NCBI GenBank assembly: GCA_947632215.1
Contig: CANROJ010000002.1
Span: 35,949-99,948 of the forward strand
DNA from: an uncultured Flavobacterium sp.
GTDB lineage: Bacteria > Bacteroidota > Bacteroidia > Flavobacteriales > Flavobacteriaceae
DNA: 64,000 nt
Reading direction: 5' to 3'
The position numbers and the translations under genes were made by a program. Shown here in pieces: positions 1 to 8,433 of this stretch (the first letter of the stretch is position 1; each line of letters starts with the position of its first letter). The notes beneath the pieces are model-generated. The model had not been told where the DNA came from and did not search any database. It worked only from the letters and a program-made list of their open reading frames with translations.

Positions 1-155
1 CCTCCTCCTATTACAATTGCAATTTCAACACCTAAATCGTGAATTTTCTTAACGTTTTGAGCATAATCAGCCAATTTTTTTGGATCTATACCGTATTGTT
101 GATCACCCATTAGGGCTTCTCCACTGAGTTTTAGTAGAATTCTTTTGTATTTCAT
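1..155 (-). CDS. pyrH: UMP kinase PyrH, N-terminal part (cut by window edge)
   Basis: This is the first 51 codons of uridylate kinase, which phosphorylates UMP to UDP in pyrimidine nucleotide synthesis in the cytoplasm. Reading the minus strand from the ATG at 155 gives [15 protein letters not shown], the conserved amino-acid-kinase start with its KLSGE phosphate-binding segment. It continues through GDQQYGID to AIVIGGG at the window edge, the glycine-rich loop of the family. The rest of the gene lies outside the window. An exact -7 promoter element lies 25 bases upstream of the start. The frame is open with no defects. I am confident of the family from these motifs alone. Confidence 0.93.
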   Translation of the reverse strand, partial: MKYKRILLKLSGEALMGDQQYGIDPKKLADYAQNVKKIHDLGVEIAIVIGG

Positions 156-179
156 AGAGATTATATTTTAAAAGTTTCG

Positions 180-187
180 CAAATATA
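180..187 (-). promoter_or_regulatory. pyrH promoter, -7 element
   Basis: On the minus strand this reads TATATTTG, an exact match to the Bacteroidota -7 consensus TAnnTTTG. The last G is 25 bases before the pyrH ATG, which gives a 5' leader of roughly 20 nt. Confidence 0.6.
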
Positions 188-692
188 GAGATAATAAAGT
201 ACTATTAAATAGCTTTTATAAAATTATCTCGATTTGTAGCATAACTCTTTTTAGTCTTATTATGTGCTAATGGTTAGTATAAAGATATTTCAATTTTATA
301 AATATTGATTTTTTCTCAGACCTGTAGCCTCTGATTTTCACCATATCGATTATCTAGTTTTTATTGATCTGTGCTTAGTTTAGTTGTCAATAGTTCATTT
401 GGTTTTGTCTTATGCCCTGGATAAGTTATGGTTCAGTGGTAGCCATTTATTATACAGGGTAAGTATTTAAATGACTATCTAGCTCCTAAGGCTTTAATCA
501 TTTGCACCTCCATGGAGTTTATCGTGGGTACTATTAAGTGTTGCAGGCTAGCTACTGTGATTGATTGGGAAGTTAAGCCATAGTTTTATTTGTTCAATGG
601 TGTACTACTTTTTTATATCTATTCTTTAAAAGTTCTAGAGTAAATAGCTGGTTTATACTATTTTTAAAGAGGATTAAATTAATTAAATAGAT

Positions 693-700
693 TACCTTTG
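693..700 (+). promoter_or_regulatory. -7 promoter element before the thioredoxin-like gene
   Basis: TACCTTTG matches TAnnTTTG exactly and ends 29 bases before the ATG at 730. I did not find a convincing -33 TTG at the usual distance. Confidence 0.5.
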
Positions 701-729
701 AGTATAAATTAACTGTAAAACAAATTGAA

Positions 730-1338
730 ATGAAGATTATTACTCCTAGTATAATAGGGAAAAGCTTGAGCTATCCAGCTTATAGAGAGTTTATTACAAA
801 TGCTTTAGAAAATGCCCCATTTGTTTTAGATTTAGATCAGAGTTACTTAGAATATGCTATATTAAATGAGGCTCGAGTTAAACGCTTAGATAAAACACTT
901 TCGGTAAGTACGCAAAATCAGGAAGTACTACAGGGTTTACAAGGAGATTTTATTTGGTTAGTTATTAGTGAGAGTTGGTGTGGTGATGCTGCTCAAATTC
1001 TTCCTATGTTATATAAATTGAGTTTATGTAATGACAATATTGATCTTCAAGTAGTTTTTAGAGATCAAAATTTAGAACTTATGGATGCTTTTTTAACTAA
1101 CGGGGCTAGGTCTATACCTAAGCTAATAGTTGTAAATAAACAGACTTTAGAGGTAGAGGGAGTTTGGGGGCCAAGGCCAAAATTAGCTCAAGATATTGTA
1201 GAGTCTTATAAGTTAAAGCATGGAGCTTTTGATAAAGAAGGCTCTACAGAACTACAGTTGTGGTACACAAAAGATAAAGGTAAAGCGGTGGAGCAAGAAA
1301 TTGTAGACTTAATGCTTTGCATTTCTAAGAAAGAATAA
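730..1338 (+). CDS. Thioredoxin-family protein (Thioredoxin_9-like)
   Basis: A 202-residue cytoplasmic protein without a signal peptide. The central part (about 72-155) has the thioredoxin-fold order: a hydrophobic strand, then ESWCGDAAQ, then a strand with VVFRDQN and a later SIPKLIVV segment with the cis-proline position. The motif has only one cysteine (Cys84); the second redox position is alanine, so it cannot form the usual CxxC disulfide. This fits the Thioredoxin_9 group, where a WCGD motif is common. It stands alone, with its own promoter box and no operon partners. The substrate is unknown; a redox or bacillithiol-type role is possible but not shown by the sequence. Confidence 0.8.
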   Translation: MKIITPSIIGKSLSYPAYREFITNALENAPFVLDLDQSYLEYAILNEARVKRLDKTLSVSTQNQEVLQGLQGDFIWLVISESWCGDAAQILPMLYKLSLCNDNIDLQVVFRDQNLELMDAFLTNGARSIPKLIVVNKQTLEVEGVWGPRPKLAQDIVESYKLKHGAFDKEGSTELQLWYTKDKGKAVEQEIVDLMLCISKKE

Positions 1339-1420
1339 TTTTTAAGGGCCGTAGGAATTTTCTTTACTCACAAATTTAGTGAATTGACGTAATTTGTTAG
1401 TTATTAATTTATTGTTTATT

Positions 1421-1428
1421 TAATTTTG
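1421..1428 (+). promoter_or_regulatory. -7 promoter element before the orphan lipoprotein
   Basis: TAATTTTG matches TAnnTTTG exactly and lies 25 bases before the TTG start at 1454. A TTTG occurs at 1393-1396, but the 24-base spacer is longer than usual. Confidence 0.45.
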
Positions 1429-1453
1429 TGTAATAATATACAAATGTAACTAA

Positions 1454-1846
1454 TTGATATCACTTTGTAGTATAGGATCCTTTAAGAGTAATGCTGGTAT
1501 TGCTATTGTTATTCTTTTTTGTTTTTTTTCTGGCTGTTCCAAAGCTGGCCAGGAATCTTGTGAACCAGAAAATGTCTCTAGTTTTGTCTACTATTGTGTA
1601 CAGATGCCTCAAAAATCATTTGTGCATCAGAGCAAGATAAATATACCGGTAATGGCTAGGGATAGGCAAGGAGAGACTTATGCGGGTAGTATAGTGTTTG
1701 AAGGGGATTTTGGAGCTGGTTATTTAAATACCAGTCTTAACAATGACTCTTTATTTATACAAGTTCGACGTTCCTTAGATATTGGATTTATTGGTACTGA
1801 TTTAAATGGAAAAAAATATCAAATTTTTACACAGATATCTAATTGA
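1454..1846 (+). CDS. Small hypothetical lipoprotein
   Basis: A 130-codon frame of unknown function. The N-terminus has a hydrophobic stretch (about residues 14-26) ending in FFSGC, a good lipobox, with Cys28 as the likely lipidated residue, so it probably sits in the cell envelope. An in-frame TAA at 1451-1453 lies immediately upstream and no ATG precedes the signal sequence, so TTG at 1454 is the only plausible start in this frame. The mature part of about 100 residues is beta-rich in appearance and has two further cysteines near its start (Cys36 and Cys48), which could form a disulfide. It matches no family I know. A promoter box and a strong terminator flank it, which supports expression as a single gene. 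Confidence 0.6.
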   Translation: MISLCSIGSFKSNAGIAIVILFCFFSGCSKAGQESCEPENVSSFVYYCVQMPQKSFVHQSKINIPVMARDRQGETYAGSIVFEGDFGAGYLNTSLNNDSLFIQVRRSLDIGFIGTDLNGKKYQIFTQISN

Positions 1847-1860
1847 AAATAATAAAAAAG

Positions 1861-1898
1861 AAATAAGCCTGAATGAAAATTTTCATTCAGGCTTATTT
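1861..1898. terminator. Bidirectional terminator between the lipoprotein gene and truB
   Basis: A perfect 19-bp inverted repeat with its centre between 1879 and 1880 and A/T-rich flanks on both sides. It lies between two convergent genes and can end transcription from both. The stem contains an AATAAGCCTG core. Confidence 0.88.
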
Positions 1899-1926
1899 CT
1901 TTTATTAGTGTTTTGAAAATCAAATT

Positions 1927-2643
1927 CTAAATAGTTTCTGGTGTACTTTGTATTATTTGCTTTTCAAAATCTTCGATATTCCACGCTTGCTGTACATCAT
2001 ATTGACCTATTTTAGTTCTTCTTAGGCTAGTTAGATGAGCTCCCGAGTTAAGGGCCTTTCCAATATCAAAGGCTAAAGATCTTATATATGTACCTTTCGA
2101 ACAGTCAACTTGAAATTCTATCTTTGGTAGCTTTACACTGGTAAACAATAGGTTTTCAATATGAATCGGTCTGCTTTGAATTTCTACTTCCTCTCCCTTT
2201 CTTGCATGTTCGTAAAGGCGTTTACCGTCCTTCTTTAGTGCAGAGAAAATAGGTGGAACTTGCATAATATCTCCTATGAATAAGTTGCGGATTTGATCTA
2301 AATTCTCTTGTGTAATATGATCAATTGGAAAAGTTTGATCAATTTGTGTTTCTAAATCATACGAAGGAGTAGTTGCTCCTAAATATATACTTCCTGTATA
2401 TTGTTTTTGTTGACCCTGTAATTCGGAAATTACTTTGGTCATTTTACCTGTACAAATTAGCAATAAACCTGTTGCTAGGGGATCTAATGTGCCAGCATGA
2501 CCAACTTTTATTTTCTTAAGCCCATACTGTTTTTTTATAAGCCATTTTATTTTGTTTACTGCTTGAAAAGATGACCAGTTTAATGGCTTGTCAATCAATA
2601 ATATCTGTCCTTGCTCGAAGGCTTGTTTGGTGAAAGTTGTCAT
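1927..2643 (-). CDS. truB: tRNA pseudouridine-55 synthase TruB
   Basis: TruB converts U55 of the tRNA T-loop to pseudouridine. The 238-residue protein has the family signature KVGHAGTLDPLATG at residues 47-59, with Asp54 as the catalytic aspartate. Other TruB landmarks include the early LIDKPLNWSS segment and CSKGTYIRSL. Its ATG overlaps the last base of the uppP stop codon (TAATG), so it is translationally coupled as the last gene of the ftsX-DUF3098-uppP-truB operon. Length is slightly short because it lacks the longer C-terminal domain of enterobacterial TruB, as is common in this phylum. Confidence 0.97.
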   Translation of the reverse strand: MTTFTKQAFEQGQILLIDKPLNWSSFQAVNKIKWLIKKQYGLKKIKVGHAGTLDPLATGLLLICTGKMTKVISELQGQQKQYTGSIYLGATTPSYDLETQIDQTFPIDHITQENLDQIRNLFIGDIMQVPPIFSALKKDGKRLYEHARKGEEVEIQSRPIHIENLLFTSVKLPKIEFQVDCSKGTYIRSLAFDIGKALNSGAHLTSLRRTKIGQYDVQQAWNIEDFEKQIIQSTPETI

Positions 2644-3452
2644 TATGCTTTTATATATCCAAAGTAAATTAAAAGAATTATACCTACGATTATCCTATAG
2701 TATCCCCATGGTTTAAAACCATATTTGCTAATTATGTTGATGAAAAATTTAATCGCTAATATGGCAACAACAAAAGCAATTACATTGCCCAGTAAAAACA
2801 TATTCATGTTTTGTGGATTTTCCAGTAATAGTTCGTAACCAATTTTACCAGATTCATATTTTTTTATAGCTATTGAATATACCGTTACTGCTAACATAGT
2901 TGGTACAGCTAAGAAAAAAGAGAACTCCGCGGCTAGTTTTCTTGAGAGTCCCTGTTGCATTCCACCAATAATGGAGGCTGCCGATCTACTTGTGCCGGGC
3001 ATCATGGCTAAACATTGCCAAAAACCAATAATAACAGCTTGCTTAAGGGTAATGTCTTTTTCGTGTTCAGTTTTAGGGTTTTTAAACCATTTGTCTACAA
3101 ATAGTAAGACTATTCCTCCAATAATAAGCATTATAGCAATGTAAATGGTTTTACCAAGTACTGCATCAATCTTGTCGTCTAAGAGTTTACCAAAAAATAA
3201 CGCTGGTAATACAGCTAGAAAAAGCTTTAAGTAGAAATTAAGACGGGTGAAGTCAAAGAATTTTTTCCAGTATAATACAACTACTGCTAGAATGGCTCCG
3301 AACTGAATAGCAGTTTGGAAAAGCTTTACGAAATCATCATTTTGTATATTGTAATAAGAACTCACAAATATCATATGAGCAGTAGATGATACTGGAAGGT
3401 ATTCAGTTAATCCTTCTACAATGGCTAGAAGAATAGCTTGTATTAAATCCAT
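2643..3452 (-). CDS. uppP: Undecaprenyl-diphosphatase UppP (BacA family)
   Basis: This integral membrane enzyme removes a phosphate from undecaprenyl diphosphate, recycling the lipid carrier used for peptidoglycan and other envelope polymers. The 269-residue protein has the two signature segments: EGLTEYLPVSSTAH at 13-26 and PGTSRS at 152-157, which together form the active site. About eight hydrophobic segments are visible. It sits between the DUF3098 gene and truB, with a 14-bp gap and a 1-bp overlap respectively. Its partner enzyme for making the carrier, UppS, is also in this window (59214-59951). Confidence 0.97.
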   Translation of the reverse strand: MDLIQAILLAIVEGLTEYLPVSSTAHMIFVSSYYNIQNDDFVKLFQTAIQFGAILAVVVLYWKKFFDFTRLNFYLKLFLAVLPALFFGKLLDDKIDAVLGKTIYIAIMLIIGGIVLLFVDKWFKNPKTEHEKDITLKQAVIIGFWQCLAMMPGTSRSAASIIGGMQQGLSRKLAAEFSFFLAVPTMLAVTVYSIAIKKYESGKIGYELLLENPQNMNMFLLGNVIAFVVAILAIKFFINIISKYGFKPWGYYRIIVGIILLIYFGYIKA

Positions 3453-3466
3453 TTGTTTTTATTTAA

Positions 3467-3694
3467 TTATTTTTTAAAGATTGCATATATAGCTGTTGCT
3501 ATTGCTATAAAAAAGACTGTAGGGGCTAAGCGAATACGTCTAAAGCTATAAATGTCCTCATTAAATTTTGAGGGGTCATCATTGGAAGCGCCTGCCATTA
3601 GTAGAAAACTGATTGCTATTAAGGCTAATGCGATAAATAGAATGTAGTAGTTTTTCTTTTTAAATAGAAAAGTAGCTGTTGTTTTTTTTGTCAT
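3467..3694 (-). CDS. Small two-helix membrane protein, DUF3098 family
   Basis: A 75-residue protein with a basic N-terminus, a membrane segment at about 17-34, a charged loop containing EDIYSFRRIRLAPTVF, and a second membrane segment at about 54-72. This layout and its place between ftsX and uppP are characteristic of the DUF3098 proteins of Bacteroidota. Function is unknown; the tight clustering with ftsX (9-bp gap) suggests an envelope or cell-division role, which is inference from context only. Confidence 0.82.
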   Translation of the reverse strand: MTKKTTATFLFKKKNYYILFIALALIAISFLLMAGASNDDPSKFNEDIYSFRRIRLAPTVFFIAIATAIYAIFKK

Positions 3695-3703
3695 AATAGT
3701 TGC

Positions 3704-4585
3704 TTAATAAAGTTCATCGGATTTTAAATTTAAAAATCTCTGTGTGGCAAAAAATGTACTAATTGTAGTTATAATTATACCTATTAGTAGTAATGCAGAG
3801 CAAACTATAATTAGAGGCATATAATCTTCTTTGGGATTAATGTTTAAATCTGGGAATTTACTATCTATATAAAAGCAAAGTCCTATTAATGCGATAATAG
3901 CTAGTAAAGAGCCAGTAATACCTAACTTAATACTATGTAGAATAAAGGGTCTTCTAATGAATTTTTTGGTTGCGCCAACCATTTGCATTGTCTTGATTGT
4001 GAATCTACTGGAGTAAATTAAAAGACGTAAAGAGGAATTGATTAACAGCATTGAAATAACGGCAAGTACACCTGTTAGGATAAGTACCCATTTAGTTATG
4101 GTTTTGATGTTGTCATTAACCAATTCAACTAATTCTTTATCATAGGAAACTTCCGATACCCCTTTAGATTCTAAAAAAGATTCTTGGATATTTTGTATGC
4201 TATCCTTTTGTACGAAGTCTCCTTGTAAGTATATGTCAAAAGAGTCTTGTAGTGGATTGAAACCTAAAAATTCTAAGAAGTTTTCACCTAAATCTTCTTG
4301 ATGTTGTGAAGCAGCATCTTCCTTAGATACGTATACAAAAGATTTTATATAATCGTATTGCTGTAGTTTTTTGTCAAAGGACTGTACCTCTTTGTCTGTA
4401 GCTTTTTTATCGAAAAATACTGTCAAAGGAATAGTTTCTCTAAAGTTATCAGATATCTTTTGAGAGTTTATTACAAATAAACCAAGACTTCCTAGCAGGA
4501 AGAGTACTAGGAAAATGCTGAATATTACGGAAAAATAAGAAGTGATTAATTTTCTTTTTTGATATTTTTCGTAGGAACTAGCCAT
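3704..4585 (-). CDS. ftsX: Cell division protein FtsX
   Basis: FtsX is the permease-like half of the FtsEX complex, which couples cell division to activation of peptidoglycan hydrolases. The 293-residue protein has the expected four membrane segments: one near the N-terminus (about 17-37), a periplasmic domain of about 120 residues, then three C-terminal helices. The sequence between helices 2 and 3 includes MVGATKKFIRRPF, matching the family motif in that position. ftsE is not adjacent, which is usual in this phylum. It is the first gene of a four-gene minus-strand operon and is divergent from leuS. Confidence 0.93.
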   Translation of the reverse strand: MASSYEKYQKRKLITSYFSVIFSIFLVLFLLGSLGLFVINSQKISDNFRETIPLTVFFDKKATDKEVQSFDKKLQQYDYIKSFVYVSKEDAASQHQEDLGENFLEFLGFNPLQDSFDIYLQGDFVQKDSIQNIQESFLESKGVSEVSYDKELVELVNDNIKTITKWVLILTGVLAVISMLLINSSLRLLIYSSRFTIKTMQMVGATKKFIRRPFILHSIKLGITGSLLAIIALIGLCFYIDSKFPDLNINPKEDYMPLIIVCSALLLIGIIITTISTFFATQRFLNLKSDELY

Positions 4586-4615
4586 AATACATTTTATTTA
4601 AAGGTGTAAAAATAG

Positions 4616-4623
4616 CAAACTAA
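4616..4623 (-). promoter_or_regulatory. Possible ftsX operon -7 element (one mismatch)
   Basis: On the minus strand this reads TTAGTTTG, one base from TAnnTTTG, ending 30 bases before the ftsX ATG. It is the best candidate in the divergent ftsX/leuS spacer. Confidence 0.3.
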
Positions 4624-4678
4624 AATGTTTTTAAAGTATTATAAGCACTAAAGTTTTCTAATTGTTAGAAATATAGTT

Positions 4679-4686
4679 TATTTTTG
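4679..4686 (+). promoter_or_regulatory. leuS promoter, -7 element
   Basis: TATTTTTG matches TAnnTTTG exactly, 73 bases before the leuS ATG, giving a leader of about 68 nt. The leader holds only a weak 6-bp inverted repeat and no recognised riboswitch. Confidence 0.5.
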
Positions 4687-4759
4687 CCCTTAAGGCGTAT
4701 ATTTTTAATACAAGTATACGATCGCTAAACTATTGTAAACTTATTTATTATAAAGTAGT

Positions 4760-7573
4760 ATGAAGTATAATCCGAATGAGATTGAAGCCAAGTGGCAGCA
4801 ATATTGGAGAGAAAACCAGACTTTTAAAACCGACAATATATCGGATAAACCTAAATATTATGTACTAGACATGTTTCCTTATCCCTCTGGAGCAGGACTT
4901 CACGTTGGGCATCCTTTAGGATATATTGCCTCAGATATTTTTTCTCGATACAAACGTCATCAAGGATTCAATGTTCTACATCCACAGGGTTATGATAGTT
5001 TTGGCTTACCAGCAGAGCAGTATGCTATTCAAACAGGACAGCACCCTGCTATAACTACGCAAGAAAATATTGAAAGATATAGAGAGCAATTAGATCGAGT
5101 TGGGTTTTCTTTTGATTGGGGTAGAGAAGTGCGTACTTCAGATCCTAATTATTACAAGCATACACAATGGATTTTTATTCAGCTATTTAACTCATGGTTT
5201 GATAAAGATCAAAACAAGGCTAGAGATATTTCTAGTTTAATTCAAGAGTTTAGTGAAAATGGTAATGCAAAAGTTAATGCTGTTTGTGATGCTGATGTAG
5301 TAGCTTTTTCCGCTGAGCAATGGAATGATTTCTCACAAGTTCAAAAAGAACAAGTGCTTTTGCAGTACAGAATGACTTATTTAGCGGAAACAGAGGTGAA
5401 CTGGTGTCCTGCTTTGGGTACAGTGTTGGCCAATGATGAGATTAAAGATGGATTGTCTGAGAGAGGAGGACATCCAGTTATTCGCAAGAAAATGAAACAA
5501 TGGAGTATGCGTATTTCTGCTTATGCGGATCGCTTACTAAATGGATTAGATCATATCGATTGGACAGATAGTTTAAAAGAGAGTCAAAGAAACTGGATAG
5601 GTAAAAGTGTTGGAGCCTCGGTGAAATTCAAAGTGCAAGAATCTGATGATGTTATAGAAGTTTTTACCACTAGACCAGAGACTATTTTTGGAGTTTCTTT
5701 TATGACTTTAGCTCCTGAACATGAGTTGGTTCAAAAGATTACTACCAGTGAGCAAAAGCATGAGGTTCAGCAGTATGTAGAAGCAACCGCTAAGAGAAGT
5801 GAACGTGATCGAATGGCTGATGTTAAGACTATATCAGGAGTGTTTACTGGTGCTTATGCTGAACATCCATTTACAAAACAACCAGTTGAGATTTGGATTG
5901 GAGATTATGTTTTAGCTGGATATGGAACAGGTGCTGTAATGGCAGTTCCTTCTGGTGATACAAGGGATTATGCATTTGCTAAACATTTTAATATTCCAAT
6001 TATTAATGTTTTTGATAAGGATATTTCTCAAGAGGCATATAGTGAAAAGACTGGGTTTTCTTTGGTAAACTCTGATTTTTTAAATGGTTTGTCTTTCGAA
6101 GATGGTAGTAAAAAGGCTATAGAGGAATTAGAGAAAATTAATCACGGTCAAGGTAAAGTTAATTTTCGTTTGCGTGATGCGGTTTTTTCTAGACAAAGAT
6201 ATTGGGGTGAACCATTCCCTGTGTACTACAAAGATGATTTGCCAAAGATGATTAGTCAAGAATTCTTGCCAATTGTATTACCAGAGGTAGAGAAGTATCT
6301 TCCAACACAAGATGGGCAACCGCCTTTAGGTAATGCTAAGGTTTGGGCATGGGATACTTTAAATAATAAAGTAGTTTCAACTGATTTAGTAAATAATGAG
6401 ACGATTTTCCCATTAGAACTTAACACTATGCCTGGTTGGGCAGGATCTTCTTGGTATTGGATGCGTTATATGGATGCCTCCAATCAAGAGGAGTTTGCTA
6501 GTAAGCAAGCTTTGGATTATTGGAAGGACGTGGATTTATATATTGGAGGTAGTGAGCACGCAACGGGTCACCTATTGTATAGTAGGTTCTGGAATAAGTT
6601 TTTAAATGATTTAGGATACGCGCCAACCGACGAGCCGTTTAAAAAACTTATAAATCAAGGTATGATCCTTGGGACTTCGGCTTTTGTTTATCGTATAGAA
6701 GGTACTAATACTTTCATCTCTAAGGATATGATTACCGATCAAAAGGTGCAGCAATTATATGTCTATGTGGGATATGTGAATTCTTCTTCTGAATTGAACA
6801 CAGAGCAATTTAAAGCTTGGAGACCTGATTTTTCAGACGCTGAGTTTATTTTAAATGACCAAGGAAAGTATATTGTAGGTCACGAGGTAGAGAAGATGTC
6901 AAAATCTTATTACAATGTTGTTAATCCTGATGAAATTTGTAATGAGTACGGAGCAGATACCCTTCGTTTATATGAAATGTTCTTAGGTCCCTTAGAGCAA
7001 GCTAAGCCTTGGAACACTGCTGGGATTTCTGGTGTTGCTAATTTCTTAAAGAAATTATGGAGATTGTACGCCGATGATAATGGAGTGATTGTAACTGATC
7101 AAAAGCCTACACCAGAAATGTATAAGACTTTGCACAAAACAATAAAAAAGGTAACCGAAGATATAGAAGGTTTTTCTTTTAATACTTCTGTTTCTCAGTT
7201 TATGATTTGTGTGAATGAGTTAAGTCAGCAAAAATGTCATAACCGTGATATTTTAGAGCCTTTAGCTATTTTGATTTCACCTTATGCTCCACATATTGCG
7301 GAGGAATTGTGGTCAATATTAGGGCATAAAGAATCTATTTCATATGCTGCTTTTCCTATATTTGAACAGAAGTATTTAGTTGAGAGTGTTAAGGAGTATC
7401 CTGTTTCTTTTAATGGTAAAATGCGTTTTAAAATCGAATTACCCTTAGATTTAACTCAAGAGCAAATTCAAGAAATTGTATTAGCCGATGAGCGTACTCA
7501 AGCTCAACTGGATGGTAAACAACCTAAGAAAGTGATTATTGTTCCTGGAAAGATTATAAATCTAGTTGGATAA
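4760..7573 (+). CDS. leuS: Leucyl-tRNA synthetase
   Basis: This class I enzyme charges tRNA-Leu with leucine. The 937-residue protein has the HIGH-type motif as HVGHP at residues 48-52 and KMSKS at 712-716, which together bind ATP. The editing domain lies between them, with the family sequence TTRPETIFG and GTGAVMAVP. Tail sequences resemble the anticodon-binding domain. The protein is longer than the E. coli enzyme because of extra segments, one between the HIGH region and the zinc/editing region and another just before KMSKS; both are typical of Bacteroidota LeuRS. It is transcribed alone and ends at a hairpin. Confidence 0.98.
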   Translation: MKYNPNEIEAKWQQYWRENQTFKTDNISDKPKYYVLDMFPYPSGAGLHVGHPLGYIASDIFSRYKRHQGFNVLHPQGYDSFGLPAEQYAIQTGQHPAITTQENIERYREQLDRVGFSFDWGREVRTSDPNYYKHTQWIFIQLFNSWFDKDQNKARDISSLIQEFSENGNAKVNAVCDADVVAFSAEQWNDFSQVQKEQVLLQYRMTYLAETEVNWCPALGTVLANDEIKDGLSERGGHPVIRKKMKQWSMRISAYADRLLNGLDHIDWTDSLKESQRNWIGKSVGASVKFKVQESDDVIEVFTTRPETIFGVSFMTLAPEHELVQKITTSEQKHEVQQYVEATAKRSERDRMADVKTISGVFTGAYAEHPFTKQPVEIWIGDYVLAGYGTGAVMAVPSGDTRDYAFAKHFNIPIINVFDKDISQEAYSEKTGFSLVNSDFLNGLSFEDGSKKAIEELEKINHGQGKVNFRLRDAVFSRQRYWGEPFPVYYKDDLPKMISQEFLPIVLPEVEKYLPTQDGQPPLGNAKVWAWDTLNNKVVSTDLVNNETIFPLELNTMPGWAGSSWYWMRYMDASNQEEFASKQALDYWKDVDLYIGGSEHATGHLLYSRFWNKFLNDLGYAPTDEPFKKLINQGMILGTSAFVYRIEGTNTFISKDMITDQKVQQLYVYVGYVNSSSELNTEQFKAWRPDFSDAEFILNDQGKYIVGHEVEKMSKSYYNVVNPDEICNEYGADTLRLYEMFLGPLEQAKPWNTAGISGVANFLKKLWRLYADDNGVIVTDQKPTPEMYKTLHKTIKKVTEDIEGFSFNTSVSQFMICVNELSQQKCHNRDILEPLAILISPYAPHIAEELWSILGHKESISYAAFPIFEQKYLVESVKEYPVSFNGKMRFKIELPLDLTQEQIQEIVLADERTQAQLDGKQPKKVIIVPGKIINLVG

Positions 7574-7638
7574 TCTTTGGGCGATATTTTGTAGGTGTCT
7601 TATTTATTTATAATAGATGCTTATAATTCCAAAGTATA

Positions 7639-7678
7639 GAACAAACGCCTGTAAAGCTTGCTTTACAGGCGTTTGTTC
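7639..7678. terminator. Terminator hairpin after leuS
   Basis: A perfect 18-bp stem (7639-7656 with 7661-7678) closing a 4-base loop. It lies 65 bases after the leuS stop. The T-run on the plus side is weak, so it may also act as an mRNA 3'-end stabiliser. Confidence 0.75.
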
Positions 7679-7822
7679 GTTTCTAAAATAATTTGAATTA
7701 AACTTCACTTTATATAATTAGTAGTTTTTTAATTATTTGAGAAAAACTTAGAAGTAAAGCTAAATGTAAGGTAGTTGTTGTAGAGAAATAGAAAAGTAAA
7801 AAGACTAAGTTTCAAACAACTA

Positions 7823-7830
7823 TACATTTG
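7823..7830 (+). promoter_or_regulatory. Possible orphan -7 promoter element
   Basis: TACATTTG is an exact TAnnTTTG match with no coding gene downstream; transcription would run into the hairpin at 7939-7986. There is no clear -33 TTG, and chance matches are expected in AT-rich DNA. Confidence 0.25.
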
Positions 7831-7938
7831 TAAGTTCTATTTTGAATTGCTTAGCGAGTTAAGCTAAAGAGTTTTCTAAATTCACTTTTATATAAAAAAG
7901 TGCGGAATAGATGAATCTATTCTATAAGATTTAGCTTA

Positions 7939-7986
7939 TTTAACAAGCAAAGGCTAAAGAATTTTCTTTAGCCTTTGCTTGTTAAA
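7939..7986. terminator. Long terminator hairpin at the 3' end of the SPOR gene
   Basis: A perfect 23-bp inverted repeat (7939-7961 with 7964-7986) around a 2-base centre. It lies 66 bases beyond the stop of the minus-strand SPOR gene. Both strands can form it, so it may also end plus-strand transcripts. Confidence 0.82.
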
Positions 7987-8052
7987 TAGGATGACTCAAC
8001 GGGGGTTGAGTATCAATATCTTTTCGTTTTTTTCTTGTGAAAAGTTTTGGAT

Positions 8053-8433
8053 TTATTTACCTGGACGTATAATAAAAGAGTTCGGGAAATGCGTTTTTAT
8101 ATTTTGCATGTTTTTTTCAGCCTCTATTCTAGTTTTGAAACTGCCAACCATTACCTTGTATGAGGGGGTGGCATATATTATTGTAGCATCTATATTAGGG
8201 TAAGTAGATCTAAAGTTCTTAAGAGCCTCCTTCGCGGAGTTATTGTTGCCGTAAAAGACTTGAATCCTGTATTTATCGTTTGCTGTAGAAGAAGAATTGT
8301 GGGTCTTTTTCTGTTCTAACAAGTTTGTAATAGCCGAAGGCTCATTTATCATAGATTTTTCTTGTTGAGCATAGATTATAGTAGTGCTAAAAAGTAAGGT
8401 AGTATACGCTAATAAAACTCTTAATTTTCTCAT
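8053..8433 (-). CDS. Secreted SPOR-domain protein
   Basis: A 126-residue protein with an N-terminal signal peptide (about residues 1-22, ending in IIYAQQ) and a C-terminal SPOR domain (about 55-126). SPOR domains bind glycan strands of peptidoglycan stripped of stem peptides, often at division sites. The domain is visible as RIQVFYG, a helix, then YKVMVGSF, a second helix with EAEKNMQNI and a final strand. It is a single gene, divergent from the act operon. A near-match -7 box (AATATTTG on the minus strand, 8460-8467) precedes it. Its exact cell-wall role is not shown by the sequence. Confidence 0.86.
   Translation of the reverse strand: MRKLRVLLAYTTLLFSTTIIYAQQEKSMINEPSAITNLLEQKKTHNSSSTANDKYRIQVFYGNNNSAKEALKNFRSTYPNIDATIIYATPSYKVMVGSFKTRIEAEKNMQNIKTHFPNSFIIRPGK

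Larger units (their letters stand above)
156..729. other. 574-bp gap without a recognised gene
   Basis: This gap separates pyrH (minus) from a plus-strand thioredoxin-like gene. Apart from the two promoter boxes at its ends I see no tRNA, clear hairpin or conserved reading frame. The longest open stretch I followed (443-583, plus) has 46 codons and only an internal ATG, so I do not call it. It may hold regulatory sequence or decayed coding sequence. Confidence 0.5.
7574..8052. other. 479-bp gap between leuS and the SPOR gene
   Basis: This stretch has no convincing protein gene. It holds two long hairpins (7639-7678 and 7939-7986) and, between them, an exact TAnnTTTG box at 7823-7830 on the plus strand. 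The layout could produce a short RNA of about 150 nt, discussed in the findings. Confidence 0.5.

Noticed and set aside
443..583. A 46-codon open stretch in the gap after pyrH
   Set aside because: It has no start codon until codon 24, contains no recognisable motif, and would leave a peptide of only 23 residues.
4679..4759. A T-box or other riboswitch in the leuS leader
   Set aside because: Only a 6-bp inverted repeat (4696-4701 and 4715-4720) is present; the leader is too short and has no known riboswitch sequence, and T-boxes are not expected in this phylum.
7979..8203. Plus-strand 74-codon reading frame opposite the SPOR gene
   Set aside because: It lies within a hairpin arm and antisense to a clear SPOR gene, and its product has no family resemblance.
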